A stretch of DNA of 11,262 nucleotides, taken from contig DASVDW010000200.1 in NCBI GenBank assembly GCA_036380925.1, forward strand, positions 1 through 11,262. The letters are read 5' to 3'. Below the pieces are notes generated by a model, which ran no database searches, was not told where the DNA came from, and worked only from the letters and a program-made list of their open reading frames with translations. Origin of the DNA: JAICLV01 sp036380925. Lineage in GTDB: Bacteria > Actinomycetota > Actinomycetes > Acidothermales > Acidothermaceae. Each line of letters begins with the position of its first letter. Position 1 is the stretch's first letter. The position numbers were made by a program, and so were the translations under genes. Positions 1 to 6,788 of this stretch are shown here, one piece after another.

Positions 1-18
1 CATCGACGGACATCCGCG

Positions 19-41
19 GAAGCAACCGCGACAGTTGCTTC
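19..41 (-). terminator. candidate hairpin terminator downstream of the beta-helix gene
   Basis: A perfect inverted repeat, GAAGCAAC (19-26) and GTTGCTTC (34-41), encloses a 7-nt loop. It lies 35-57 nt past the TGA stop (76-78) of the minus-strand beta-helix gene, where a terminator for the three-gene unit would be expected. No T-run follows on the minus strand, so it would be the tail-less type common in actinobacteria. Positions 1-18 and 42-75 show no gene. Confidence 0.4.
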
Positions 42-75
42 AGATGACCCCCACCCGAGCACACCAGCGCTGTGG

Positions 76-1056
76 TCACGATCCCGCCCCCTCGTGATAA
101 CCCGGCGTCCGATACTCGACACCCGGCTCCCCGTCGGGTAACGCGTTGTTCGCCGCGCCGGTCGCCAGCCGCACCTGCCCTAACTGCGAAGCCGGCCAGA
201 GCACCTTGCCGCGATCGGACTCCTCGGTGACTATCGTCAGCCCATCGGCGCGGAACCATGGTGCGGAGTCCGGAACCCAAACTCCGTAGCCCGCGCCGTC
301 GGACAGCGTGATGACCGATCGCCGGACGTCAAATAGCTGTGGCTTGGGCCCGTCACTCCAGTGCTGATTGGGCAGCAGGAACAGCCCCTGGTAGTCGCTG
401 CTCGCCCGCAAGCCGTCGATCAACAACTTGTTCGGGCCGGCCCAACTCTGGATCACGTCGGCGTGGTTGGCGTCGCGCGAACCATGGACCGTGCCGACAT
501 CGACGTTTTCAATCTGCACGGTCGCACCGAGGCGCTCGTCGAGGTCGAACCCCTCGCTCAGGTCGCCCCCGAGCTTCAAGCCTTCGATGTGGACGACTCC
601 GGTTTGCCCCTTGAGGTAAACGCCCCTGCGGTCCTGCGGATCGGGAGCCTGTCGCGCCGACGGCGCCAGCAGCGCGCCGCCGATGAGGACGACGTTGTGC
701 CCGCCGGTGATGGACAGCCCTCCTTTCACCGTGAGCGGCGTGTCAGGCATGACGAGCCGGTAATCGCGTTCGGGATCGAGCTTCAGTTCGCGGTTGTTGG
801 CGGACAGCGTGATCGTCGTCGGGCGCGACAGCGAAGGAGGCGCCCATTGCAGGGCTCCCGCCGCGTTTGATGTGGGCGTCACCGTCGGGGCGGGCGTCGG
901 CTTCGATTTGTGCGTTAGCCGCAAACCGATGACGACTCCCGCGACGATCACGGCGATCGCGACGGGCACAGCCACCAGCGACACGCGCCGCCGACGCCGC
1001 CGCCCGTCGTCCGGCAGGTGCGACCGGCTGGTCACCGGGGCGGGAGACTGCATCAT
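76..1056 (-). CDS. membrane-anchored right-handed parallel beta-helix protein
   Basis: A 326-residue protein of unknown activity, probably facing outward. A short cytoplasmic head with an arginine run (about 19-24) precedes one hydrophobic segment (about 25-46), then a Lys/Pro/Thr linker (49-63). The rest has the short beta-strand and turn periodicity of parallel beta-helix proteins (pectate-lyase-like fold), for example GHNVVLIGG (119-127), VHIEGLKLGG (155-164) and VQIENVDVG (180-188). A conserved-looking HADVIQSW (198-205) may be an active or binding site. Such folds bind, cut or epimerise polysaccharides, but I cannot assign catalytic residues. The ATG (1056-1054) overlaps the TGA of the upstream glycosyltransferase (1055-1053), so translation is probably coupled. 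A second ATG (1053-1051) follows at once. It is the last gene of a three-gene unit starting at 3102. The fold is fairly secure; the function is open. Confidence 0.8.
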   Translation of the reverse strand: MMQSPAPVTSRSHLPDDGRRRRRRVSLVAVPVAIAVIVAGVVIGLRLTHKSKPTPAPTVTPTSNAAGALQWAPPSLSRPTTITLSANNRELKLDPERDYRLVMPDTPLTVKGGLSITGGHNVVLIGGALLAPSARQAPDPQDRRGVYLKGQTGVVHIEGLKLGGDLSEGFDLDERLGATVQIENVDVGTVHGSRDANHADVIQSWAGPNKLLIDGLRASSDYQGLFLLPNQHWSDGPKPQLFDVRRSVITLSDGAGYGVWVPDSAPWFRADGLTIVTEESDRGKVLWPASQLGQVRLATGAANNALPDGEPGVEYRTPGYHEGAGS

Positions 1057-2183
1057 CGGACCCGCGATTCCACTGGTTCAAACGGCGTCGTCACATCACC
1101 GGCTTCGAGCGACTCCACCACCGATCTCATCGCCGCGACGAATGCCGCGCGAGAAAATCGCTGAGCGTGCTGACGAATCAGCTCCGCGTCGAAACGGTCC
1201 GCGCGAAACGACCGCATCGCGGCGGCAACCTCATCGACGGCGTCGGATTCGACGAAGCAACTGTTCAACCCCTCGACGCAGCTGTCGAGGTAACCCCCCG
1301 CCCGCAGCACGATGCTGGGCGTGCCGAACGTGTGGCCCTCGATCGGCGTCAGACCGAAGTCTTCGCGCGCCACCGCGACGACCGCGCTCGCGTTGGCGTA
1401 AAGCCATCGCAGCTGGGCGTCAGAAACCCCTTGCAAACCAACGATTTTCGACGACCATTCGCCGCGGGGAAGGCCGCCGACACAGACCAACCGCGCGGTG
1501 TCGACCCGCTCGGCCGCCTCGCAAATCGCGCGGGTGTTCTTGTAGCCACGGCGTCGGCCAATGGTCAGGAAGAACCCCGGCTCCACGCCCGAAACCGGCT
1601 CCACCGGACCGTCGCCATCGATCCCGACCGGCGGAAAGACGACCCGCGCGGAGATGCCGTACGTCTGCCAGATCCGTTGCGCGACGCTCGTCGAGTTGGC
1701 CAGGTAAACGGACGCCGACAACGCGTGCCGCCGATCCCAGCGCCGCAGCGGCCGTAACAGCGCGACGGCGATCGCCCGCGCAGGCGGCGGCAACACGCGG
1801 AAATAGTCGTCGGGCTGATACAGCCAGCGAGCGGGGTTGTGGCAGTACACGACCTTAGGTCCGCTCGCGCGCATCGCGTGCGCCCAACCCGACGAACTGG
1901 CGACCAAAACGCCTGGCGCGGGCGGCAATGACCGAAGCAGCATCGGGAGCACCGGGAACAGCGCACGGACGTGCCTGCGCAATGGTGCGATCCGCTCGGC
2001 GGACGAGGCGATGATGCGTCGCGACGCGAAATCGGGGAACGTCGCGCGCGGCTCGTACACCGTCGTCAGCAGCTCGGCCGACGGAAAGGCTTCGCACAAT
2101 CTCAGCGCGACGCGTTCTGCGCCGCCGCGCTGTGTCAGGTAGTCATGGGCGATCGTTACATGCGCCATCCGCGAGTCCGCCAC
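1053..2183 (-). CDS. GT-B glycosyltransferase, family 4 type
   Basis: A 376-residue cytosolic or membrane-associated sugar transferase, typical length for GT4. The N-terminal Rossmann half carries HDYLTQRGGAER (13-24), the glycine-rich acceptor-side loop, and YCHNPARWLYQ (113-123). The C-terminal half has GRRRGYKN (209-216, basic phosphate-binding region) and REDFGLTPIE (273-282), which holds the E-x7-E signature (E274, E282) of retaining GT4 enzymes. It should move a sugar from a nucleotide donor to a glycan or lipid-linked acceptor; which sugar cannot be read. There is no transmembrane segment. The start is GTG at 2183, one base after the stop of the LPFTG gene. An in-frame ATG at 2168 (residue 6) fits family N-termini (MAHVTIAHDYL) equally well, and neither has a strong Shine-Dalgarno. 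Its stop overlaps the next gene's ATG. The tight packing suggests it works on the same surface material as its two neighbours. Confidence 0.9.
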   Translation of the reverse strand: MADSRMAHVTIAHDYLTQRGGAERVALRLCEAFPSAELLTTVYEPRATFPDFASRRIIASSAERIAPLRRHVRALFPVLPMLLRSLPPAPGVLVASSSGWAHAMRASGPKVVYCHNPARWLYQPDDYFRVLPPPARAIAVALLRPLRRWDRRHALSASVYLANSTSVAQRIWQTYGISARVVFPPVGIDGDGPVEPVSGVEPGFFLTIGRRRGYKNTRAICEAAERVDTARLVCVGGLPRGEWSSKIVGLQGVSDAQLRWLYANASAVVAVAREDFGLTPIEGHTFGTPSIVLRAGGYLDSCVEGLNSCFVESDAVDEVAAAMRSFRADRFDAELIRQHAQRFSRAAFVAAMRSVVESLEAGDVTTPFEPVESRVR

Positions 2184-2184
2184 G

Positions 2185-3102
2185 TCAGCCCGACAGGTCG
2201 GCGCGCCCGGCGCTGCGCCTTCTTCCGATGCTGTAGAGCACTCCGCCGACGCCGATCAGGCCCGCCGCGGCCAACGCCTCTAGCGCGAGCGGGGCTCCGG
2301 TGAACGGAAGTTGTCGCGAGGTCGCGACCGGCAGCGTCGCCATGGGCGGTGGCTGCTGCTGGAACTCAACTCCGAGCACCGATGGTGACGGGCTCGCCGG
2401 CGGTGAGCTCGACGGTGGTGGCAACACCGCCAACTCCGTCGGCAACACAACGGTCGGTGCCGTCGGGGTCGGCGTCGGGGTCGACGTCGGGGTGGTTGTC
2501 GAGGTCGACGTCGGCGACGGCGACGCGCACGCGCTGCCGCCGATCCACGTCGCGATCGTGTTCGACGCGAACGCCCGGTCGGGGTAGTGCGGCGCCGGCC
2601 CGTCGACGCCGTCGTTTCGCGTCGTCCCGATGACAAGGTCATTCTGCCCGAAGCAGTTCGAGCCGGTGACGCTCAGTGTCTGCGGTGTGTCAGTCAGATG
2701 CGCGGTGGCGAAGCCCACGAGGCGTTGGGTCCCGCTGGTCGGCCAGGTCGGTCCCTCCGTCTCGTACGCGTGGAGCGAAACGTCGCACGAGACGCCGCTG
2801 CTGCCGCTCGCCAGCCGCACGCTGACCGTCGTCAGATCGGCGTTGCGACTGACGAGCACGACATCTGACTTGGTGCAGCTCGTCGCCGCCGTGGCAGTCG
2901 GCGACGTCGTGGTGGTCGGCGACGTCGTGGCGGCGGGGGAAGCGGCTGGTGAGTCGGCGAGCGCCACACCCGCCCAGCCGACGACGCCGAGCGCCGAACC
3001 GGCGAACAGCGAAGCCCCCGCGACCGTCGCACGGCCAACGAATCTGCCTGTCCCCATTAGGTTTCCACGCGCCAGCCGGGCGCGCCTGCTGCTTGACTTC
3101 AT
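2185..3102 (-). CDS. secreted Pro/Thr/Ser-rich surface protein with LPFTG sorting signal
   Basis: A 305-residue predicted cell-wall-anchored protein. In order: a basic head with RR (6-7), a hydrophobic signal core (about 24-45) and a likely cleavage site after VALA (46-49); a Ser/Pro/Thr stretch (51-75); a compact central domain with four cysteines (76, 106, 150, 192) that could form two disulfides; a second Pro/Thr/Ser stalk (193-262); the sorting signal LPFTG (265-269, DNA 2296-2310); a hydrophobic segment (about 271-288); and a tail containing RRR. This is the classic sortase-substrate layout, but no sortase gene is in the window. The Pro/Thr/Ser tracts resemble O-glycosylated stalks, an inference supported by the glycosyltransferase 1 nt downstream. 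ATG 3102 has GGAGGG (3113-3118) 10 nt upstream. An ATG at 3057 (residue 16) would give a shorter, more ordinary signal peptide. Family of the central domain not recognised. Confidence 0.88.
   Translation of the reverse strand: MKSSSRRARLARGNLMGTGRFVGRATVAGASLFAGSALGVVGWAGVALADSPAASPAATTSPTTTTSPTATAATSCTKSDVVLVSRNADLTTVSVRLASGSSGVSCDVSLHAYETEGPTWPTSGTQRLVGFATAHLTDTPQTLSVTGSNCFGQNDLVIGTTRNDGVDGPAPHYPDRAFASNTIATWIGGSACASPSPTSTSTTTPTSTPTPTPTAPTVVLPTELAVLPPPSSSPPASPSPSVLGVEFQQQPPPMATLPVATSRQLPFTGAPLALEALAAAGLIGVGGVLYSIGRRRSAGRADLSG
2461..2525 (-). repeat. in-frame GTCGGN-type hexamer repeats encoding the Thr/Pro stalk
   Basis: On the plus strand the tract is built of near-identical 6-nt steps (GTCGGG, GTCGGC, GTCGAC). 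Read on the minus strand they encode alternating Thr-Pro and Ser-Thr pairs of the stalk just before the sorting signal. Gains or losses of a unit would keep the frame and change stalk length. Confidence 0.65.
2897..2930 (-). repeat. 18-nt-period direct repeat in the N-terminal stalk
   Basis: GTCGGCGACGTCGTGG occurs perfectly at 2897-2912 and 2915-2930, a period of 18 nt (six codons). On the minus strand it encodes two SPT-type hexapeptides just after the signal peptide of the LPFTG protein. It looks like a recent in-frame duplication. Confidence 0.7.
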
Positions 3103-3167
3103 GACACTCGAACCCTCCGACTCACCGGCCGTGAGGTCGGCGAAGCAGGTTCGAGCCGGTCGGCTCG
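3103..3167 (-). promoter_or_regulatory. structured leader with alternative hairpins around the Shine-Dalgarno
   Basis: The minus-strand leader of the LPFTG gene holds three pairings. Outer stem: 8-nt arms at 3148-3155 and 3107-3114 (GGTTCGAG / CTCGAACC on the plus strand). Inner stem: CCGA-CTCAC (3117-3125) with GTGAG-G-TCGG (3131-3140), one bulged base. Upstream hairpin: CGAGCC (3152-3157) with GGCTCG (3162-3167). The outer stem and upstream hairpin both need 3152-3155, so they exclude each other. The Shine-Dalgarno GGAGGG (3118-3113) is partly buried when the outer and inner stems form. This is the geometry of a translational switch. I could not match it to a known riboswitch class. The rest of the divergent gap (3168-3340) shows no gene and no promoter I would defend. 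Confidence 0.45.
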
Positions 3168-3361
3168 CCCCTCATCGCACCCCCCCAGCTCGCCACATCT
3201 GGGCGCGCCCGCTCGCCGTCTGACCGGCGGTCCGGCGCTGTGACGACGTCGTCCCCGTCCGCGACACGGCCAAACATGTGGGTAAGGGAAATTTCATGAG
3301 TCGACGGTTATGCCAGGATCTTGTCGGTGATTCTTGATCTGTGAGTGCTCAGCACCCCGCC

Positions 3362-3366
3362 GGGAG
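3362..3366 (+). promoter_or_regulatory. ribosome binding site deciding the glycosyltransferase start
   Basis: GGGAG lies 7 nt before the ATG at 3374. The upstream in-frame GTG at 3341 has only a poorly spaced GGTGAT (3326-3331), so the ATG is preferred. Confidence 0.5.
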
Positions 3367-3373
3367 CCCCGCG

Positions 3374-4399
3374 ATGTCGAGCGCCGCCGCGCCGCCAGCC
3401 GGTGCCATCGGTGTCGTCATCCCGACGCGCGACCGCCATGCGCGGCTCGACCGGCTACTTGGCGCCCTTCGGCAGGACGACGTCGTCACGGAGATCGTCG
3501 TCGTCGACGATGGTTCGACCGACACCACGCCGGACGTCGTCGCGACGCACGCCGCCGCTGACAGCCGCGTCATCGGCGTGCGGCGGAGCGGTGGCGAGGG
3601 CGCGGCCGCCGCGCGGCTCGAGGGGGCGCAGGTCGCCACCGCCGAGGTGATCTTGTTCTTGGACGACGACGTGCTGCCGGCGGCGGGCCTGATCGCGAAT
3701 CATCTGCGTCACCACACCGCCGCCGGCCGGGCCGACTCGAGTCGGCTTGTCGTTGTCGGCTACATGCCGACCACCGTGCCGCCGCAGTGGTCGGCCGACA
3801 CGTTCGTCACGGCGCTGTATGCGCAGGAGTACGAAGGACGTTGCCGCCACTACGAGGAAGACCCGTCGAAAATCCTGCGGAACTTGTGGATGGGTAACGT
3901 GTCGCTGACGCGGGAGCTCTTCCTCGACGTCACCGAGCGCTGGCCCGAGCCGTTGCCCAACGGCCGGCATGAAGACCAACACATCGGCCTTCGGCTGCTC
4001 GAGTCAGGAGCGGCGGCGGTTTTCGATCGGGCGCTGCTCGCTACGCACGAGCATCAGCGCACCCTGGCGAAGTTTCGGCGGGAATCCTGGTTCGCCGGTG
4101 TCGGTCACTGGTCGATCGAGCGCAGTCATTCGGACGCGCTCACCGCGGGCGGGGCGAGACGGTACCGAGCGGACCTGCCGCCAGCGGCCCGCGCTGTTGT
4201 GGCGCTGACGAGGTCCCGCATGGCATACCGTGCGGTCGGGTCAGCGCTGGCGGCGGTGACGTGGGGAGCCGGCCGAACGCGCCGGTTTGGCGTGCAGACG
4301 ACGTTCGCCCGACTGTTGCGCCGCGTCGACCAACAGCAGGGATACCTCACCGCCCGGCGGCGAACCGGCCGCGGGGAGGCGAATCTCGTCGGCCACTGA
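3374..4399 (+). CDS. GT-A glycosyltransferase, family 2
   Basis: A 341-residue inverting-type glycosyltransferase from ATG 3374 (352 residues if GTG 3341 is used). Numbering from 3374: VVIPTR (14-19) opens the nucleotide-binding fold; VVVDDGSTD (42-50) is the hallmark GT2 donor-site loop; FLDDD (95-99) is the metal-binding DxD region; NVSLTRELF (175-183) and HEDQHIGLRL (199-208, ED catalytic-base region) complete the active site. The C-terminal third is basic with no clear transmembrane helix, so the enzyme is probably cytosolic or peripheral. It is the only plus-strand gene in the window, divergent from the LPFTG trio and convergent with the flippase. Its last 159 bp lie opposite the flippase 3' end. 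Role inferred: building the glycan exported by the neighbouring flippase. Donor and acceptor cannot be told from sequence. Confidence 0.9.
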   Translation: MSSAAAPPAGAIGVVIPTRDRHARLDRLLGALRQDDVVTEIVVVDDGSTDTTPDVVATHAAADSRVIGVRRSGGEGAAAARLEGAQVATAEVILFLDDDVLPAAGLIANHLRHHTAAGRADSSRLVVVGYMPTTVPPQWSADTFVTALYAQEYEGRCRHYEEDPSKILRNLWMGNVSLTRELFLDVTERWPEPLPNGRHEDQHIGLRLLESGAAAVFDRALLATHEHQRTLAKFRRESWFAGVGHWSIERSHSDALTAGGARRYRADLPPAARAVVALTRSRMAYRAVGSALAAVTWGAGRTRRFGVQTTFARLLRRVDQQQGYLTARRRTGRGEANLVGH

Positions 4400-5926
4400 C
4401 TCGGACGCCGAGCGAGTCGCATCAGCGGATCCGGTCGGCGCCGAGCGCTCGCCGCGCGTGCGGCGATGCGCCGCACGCTTGGCGAAGGCGCTCACGACGA
4501 CGCGCACGGTCTTGACGAAGTCCCGCCGAGCGGCTGGAACCGCGAGAGTCACGACGAGCGGGATCGCGAACAAAGGCGTGTACCTGGCAGGCGCGAAGGG
4601 AGCGCAGATCAGCGGCACGAACATAACGAGCAACGGAACGGCCGCGCGGTACGACACCGGCACGAACCTGCGCAGCGCTGCGTGCAGCGGCACGAATCCG
4701 AGGACACTGATGGCCACGGCGGCGCTCGCTCCGGGGATCCCGTAGCGCGGGCCGAATGCCCAGGCGGCCACGACGACAAGGCCGATCCGGATCAGATTCG
4801 ACATCGCCACCGCGCGCGCGTTGCCGATAGCGAGCAAAGTGCTGCCGTGCATGGTGAACAGTGACGCCGCCAGTTGCGCCAGCGCGAAGTACGGGAATAT
4901 CTCGATGAGTTGATCCCACCGCGAACCGAAGATCAGCGGCACCAGCCAGGGCGAGGCAACCGCGAAGACGGCGAGGATCGGTCCGACGGCCAGCACTTGC
5001 AGGGCGGTCGATTCCTGAAGCGCGCGGCGCAGTCGCGCCGGCTCGGTGTGCAACCAGCCGACCGCCACGACAGCCAGCCGCCAGGTCGCGCGGCGAGCGA
5101 AGCCCATCGTGTCGACCAGGCGCATCGCCAGCGTGACCACACCGATGCCACTCGCGCCGCCGAAGTGTCCGACGATGAGAGGGATCGCGGCGTCGCGCGC
5201 GCGGTCGAGCACCGTGCCGGCGGCGGCCGTCGCACCGAAGCCGAGCATTTGCTTCGACCAGCGAATCGACCAGTACAACCGAGGCCGGTGACCGGCGAGG
5301 ATCACCGACAGCACCAACAGCATCGACTGCCATGCGACATATCCGCTGACGGCGGCCCATTCGCTCATGCCCAGATAAGCGAGCGGCAACGAGACGCCGT
5401 ACAACGTGATGTCGCCCACGACCTCGACGATCGCAATCTTGACGAACGCCATCGATCGCTCGAGCCGGCACTTTCCGGGCACCCACAACACGTTCACCGG
5501 CAGGCTGAGCACGAGCACCTGGAAGACCGGGACGAACCGCTGGTCGCTCAGATGCGGCTTCACCAACTGCGCGAGCCCGACACAAACCAGCGCGATGGTG
5601 ACGCTCGAGGTGAGCAACCAGGCATACGCGACCGAGAACCAACGCTCGTCGTCGGCGCCGCGCCGCAGCAGAAACAGATCGGTGCCGCAGGTCGACGCGG
5701 CGGCGAGAAAACCGACAATCACCAAAGGTCCGGCGTAGACCCCATACGCGTCCGCGCCGATGACGCGCACGAGCAACACCAGACCGAGCGAGCGGACGAC
5801 GAGGCCGACGGTCTCTCGCGCGATCAGGTACGCGCCGTTGCGAACGACGTTCTCGCGCGACCGCGAAGGGTCGCGCTGCATCGGGGTCACGTTGGTCGCC
5901 ATAACACCCGGCGGCTGGCTGGTCAA
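4241..5926 (-). CDS. polysaccharide/oligosaccharide flippase (Wzx-like, MOP superfamily)
   Basis: A 561-residue integral membrane protein with about 12 hydrophobic segments between residues 38 and 465, interrupted by short basic loops. This is the layout of polysaccharide export proteins (Polysacc_synt / MOP family), which flip undecaprenyl-linked glycan units outward. The N-terminal NVVRNGAYLIARETVGLVV (26-44) is typical of the family opening. After the last helix there is a long basic, Ser/Ala/Arg-rich tail (about 466-561) with no counterpart in usual 420-500-residue members. Residues 510-561 are encoded opposite the 3' end of the family-2 glycosyltransferase. The longest frame starts with TTG at 5926; ATG at 5902 (residue 9) is a reasonable alternative, and neither has a good Shine-Dalgarno. 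The gene has its own likely promoter (6059-6088) and no co-directional neighbour immediately downstream, so it is probably monocistronic. Confidence 0.9.
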   Translation of the reverse strand: MTSQPPGVMATNVTPMQRDPSRSRENVVRNGAYLIARETVGLVVRSLGLVLLVRVIGADAYGVYAGPLVIVGFLAAASTCGTDLFLLRRGADDERWFSVAYAWLLTSSVTIALVCVGLAQLVKPHLSDQRFVPVFQVLVLSLPVNVLWVPGKCRLERSMAFVKIAIVEVVGDITLYGVSLPLAYLGMSEWAAVSGYVAWQSMLLVLSVILAGHRPRLYWSIRWSKQMLGFGATAAAGTVLDRARDAAIPLIVGHFGGASGIGVVTLAMRLVDTMGFARRATWRLAVVAVGWLHTEPARLRRALQESTALQVLAVGPILAVFAVASPWLVPLIFGSRWDQLIEIFPYFALAQLAASLFTMHGSTLLAIGNARAVAMSNLIRIGLVVVAAWAFGPRYGIPGASAAVAISVLGFVPLHAALRRFVPVSYRAAVPLLVMFVPLICAPFAPARYTPLFAIPLVVTLAVPAARRDFVKTVRVVVSAFAKRAAHRRTRGERSAPTGSADATRSASESVADEIRLPAAGSPPGGEVSLLLVDAAQQSGERRLHAKPARSAGSPRHRRQR

Positions 5927-6058
5927 CAGCGCTCGCCAGACAGCTCAGGCCACCTCACCGTGCGCCGCGTCTGAGCACGGGAGCCCACCGAGCACCGTGA
6001 CAAGCACTGTTGGCGGCCCCGCCCTTCCCGACGACAGCAGGCACAAAGGGATAAATGC

Positions 6059-6088
6059 ATATAAATGGCAAGTCGGTGCCCGTGTCAA
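6059..6088 (-). promoter_or_regulatory. sigma-70-type promoter for the flippase gene
   Basis: On the minus strand a perfect TTGACA (-35, 6083-6088) is followed after 18 nt by an AT-rich -10 region (TTATAT, 6059-6064; TATATG one base further is an alternative). This AT island stands out in GC-rich DNA. A transcript would start near 6052, giving a leader of about 125-150 nt. ATAAATG occurs twice, one helical turn apart (6051-6057 and 6061-6067), over the -10 and start, and could be a protein-binding site. The 250-nt gap 5927-6176 holds no convincing gene. Confidence 0.55.
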
Positions 6089-6138
6089 GGCGGGTCGGGG
6101 ACGGCACATCGTCGACATACCCAACGGCAAGCGACTAA

Positions 6139-6183
6139 GGCGAACGGCCAGTGGCAACTCGCCGATCGGCGAACGGCTAGTGG
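6139..6183. repeat. 16-nt direct repeat flanking a palindrome at the pth stop
   Basis: GGCGAACGGCCAGTGG (6139-6154) recurs as GGCGAACGGCTAGTGG (6168-6183), one mismatch, 29 nt apart. The second copy covers the pth stop codon (6177-6179). Between and partly overlapping them is a 14-bp perfect palindrome TCGCCGATCGGCGA (6159-6172). As RNA the palindrome is a 5-bp hairpin right after the stop, possibly a weak terminator. Confidence 0.6.
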
Positions 6184-6749
6184 ATGTCGTTTTGGGTGGC
6201 GGCCAGTCCGCGTTCGACAAGGCTCTCGACCGCGTCAGCGGCGTCGTCCAAGAAATGGCGTAGGTCGCGGCGCTCGGATGCGGAGAAATCGCGCAACACG
6301 AAGTCGGCGGGATCCATGCGGCCGGGAGGTCGGCCGATGCCGAACCGCACGCGCAGATAGTCGTTGGCGCCGAGCGACTTGGTGACCGAGCGCAGGCCGT
6401 TGTGACCGCCGTCGCCACCACCCTGCTTGACGCGGATCACGCCGAAGTCGATGTCGAGGTCGTCGTGGACGACGATCAGCTGCTGCGGCACGGCCCCGAA
6501 GAAGGTTCGCAGCGCCGCGACCGGGCCGCCCGACTCGTTCATGTAGCCACGCGGCTTGGCGAGCACCGCGCGAACGCCCGCGAGCCGACCTTCGACGACG
6601 TCGGCTTTAGCCTTGTGCGACTTGAACCGGCCGCCGTGACGCTCCGCCAGCAGGTCGAGCACCATGAAACCGGCGTTGTGCCGGTTCCCGGCATAGCTCG
6701 GCCCGGAGTTCCCGAGCCCGACGACCAACCAGTGATCGGGATCGGGCAC
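6177..6749 (-). CDS. pth: peptidyl-tRNA hydrolase
   Basis: A 190-residue bacterial Pth that cleaves the ester bond of peptidyl-tRNA released from stalled ribosomes, recycling tRNA in the cytosol. The length is normal. Family residues are in place: GLGN (11-14), NRHNAGF (22-28) with catalytic H24, GYMNESG (68-74) with N71, VVHDDLD (93-99) with D97, and GGDGGHNGLRS (111-121) with N117. The start is GTG at 6749; the Shine-Dalgarno is weak. It lies 39 nt after the rplY stop on the same strand and is probably cotranscribed with it, a usual actinobacterial pairing. It ends in TAG inside one copy of the repeat at 6139-6183. Confidence 0.96.
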   Translation of the reverse strand: MPDPDHWLVVGLGNSGPSYAGNRHNAGFMVLDLLAERHGGRFKSHKAKADVVEGRLAGVRAVLAKPRGYMNESGGPVAALRTFFGAVPQQLIVVHDDLDIDFGVIRVKQGGGDGGHNGLRSVTKSLGANDYLRVRFGIGRPPGRMDPADFVLRDFSASERRDLRHFLDDAADAVESLVERGLAATQNDIH

Positions 6750-6788
6750 CGCTACGGCCCAGGCGGCGTGTCGGCGGCGCCGGGCAGT

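Noticed and set aside
794..1858. Long plus-strand open frame of 354 codons
   Set aside because: Lies opposite the beta-helix and GT4 genes; its product is Arg/Pro-rich low-complexity sequence with no motif, the expected shadow of GC-rich coding DNA.
3103..3300. Known c-di-GMP or c-di-AMP (ydaO) riboswitch before the surface-protein gene
   Set aside because: Considered because such switches precede wall genes in actinobacteria, but the conserved core strings of those classes are not present.
4400..4412. CTCGG-acg-CCGAG hairpin just after the family-2 glycosyltransferase stop as a terminator
   Set aside because: Only 5 bp with a 3-nt loop, no T-run, and inside the flippase coding sequence; too weak to call.
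4422..5642. Minus-strand open frame of 406 codons
   Set aside because: A different frame of the flippase gene; Arg-rich, with no membrane segments or motifs, while the flippase frame has a full transmembrane pattern.
5955..6044. A 29-codon GTG frame just after the predicted flippase transcript start, a possible leader peptide
   Set aside because: It has no Shine-Dalgarno, no run of regulatory codons and no paired attenuator stems; chance is the simpler explanation.
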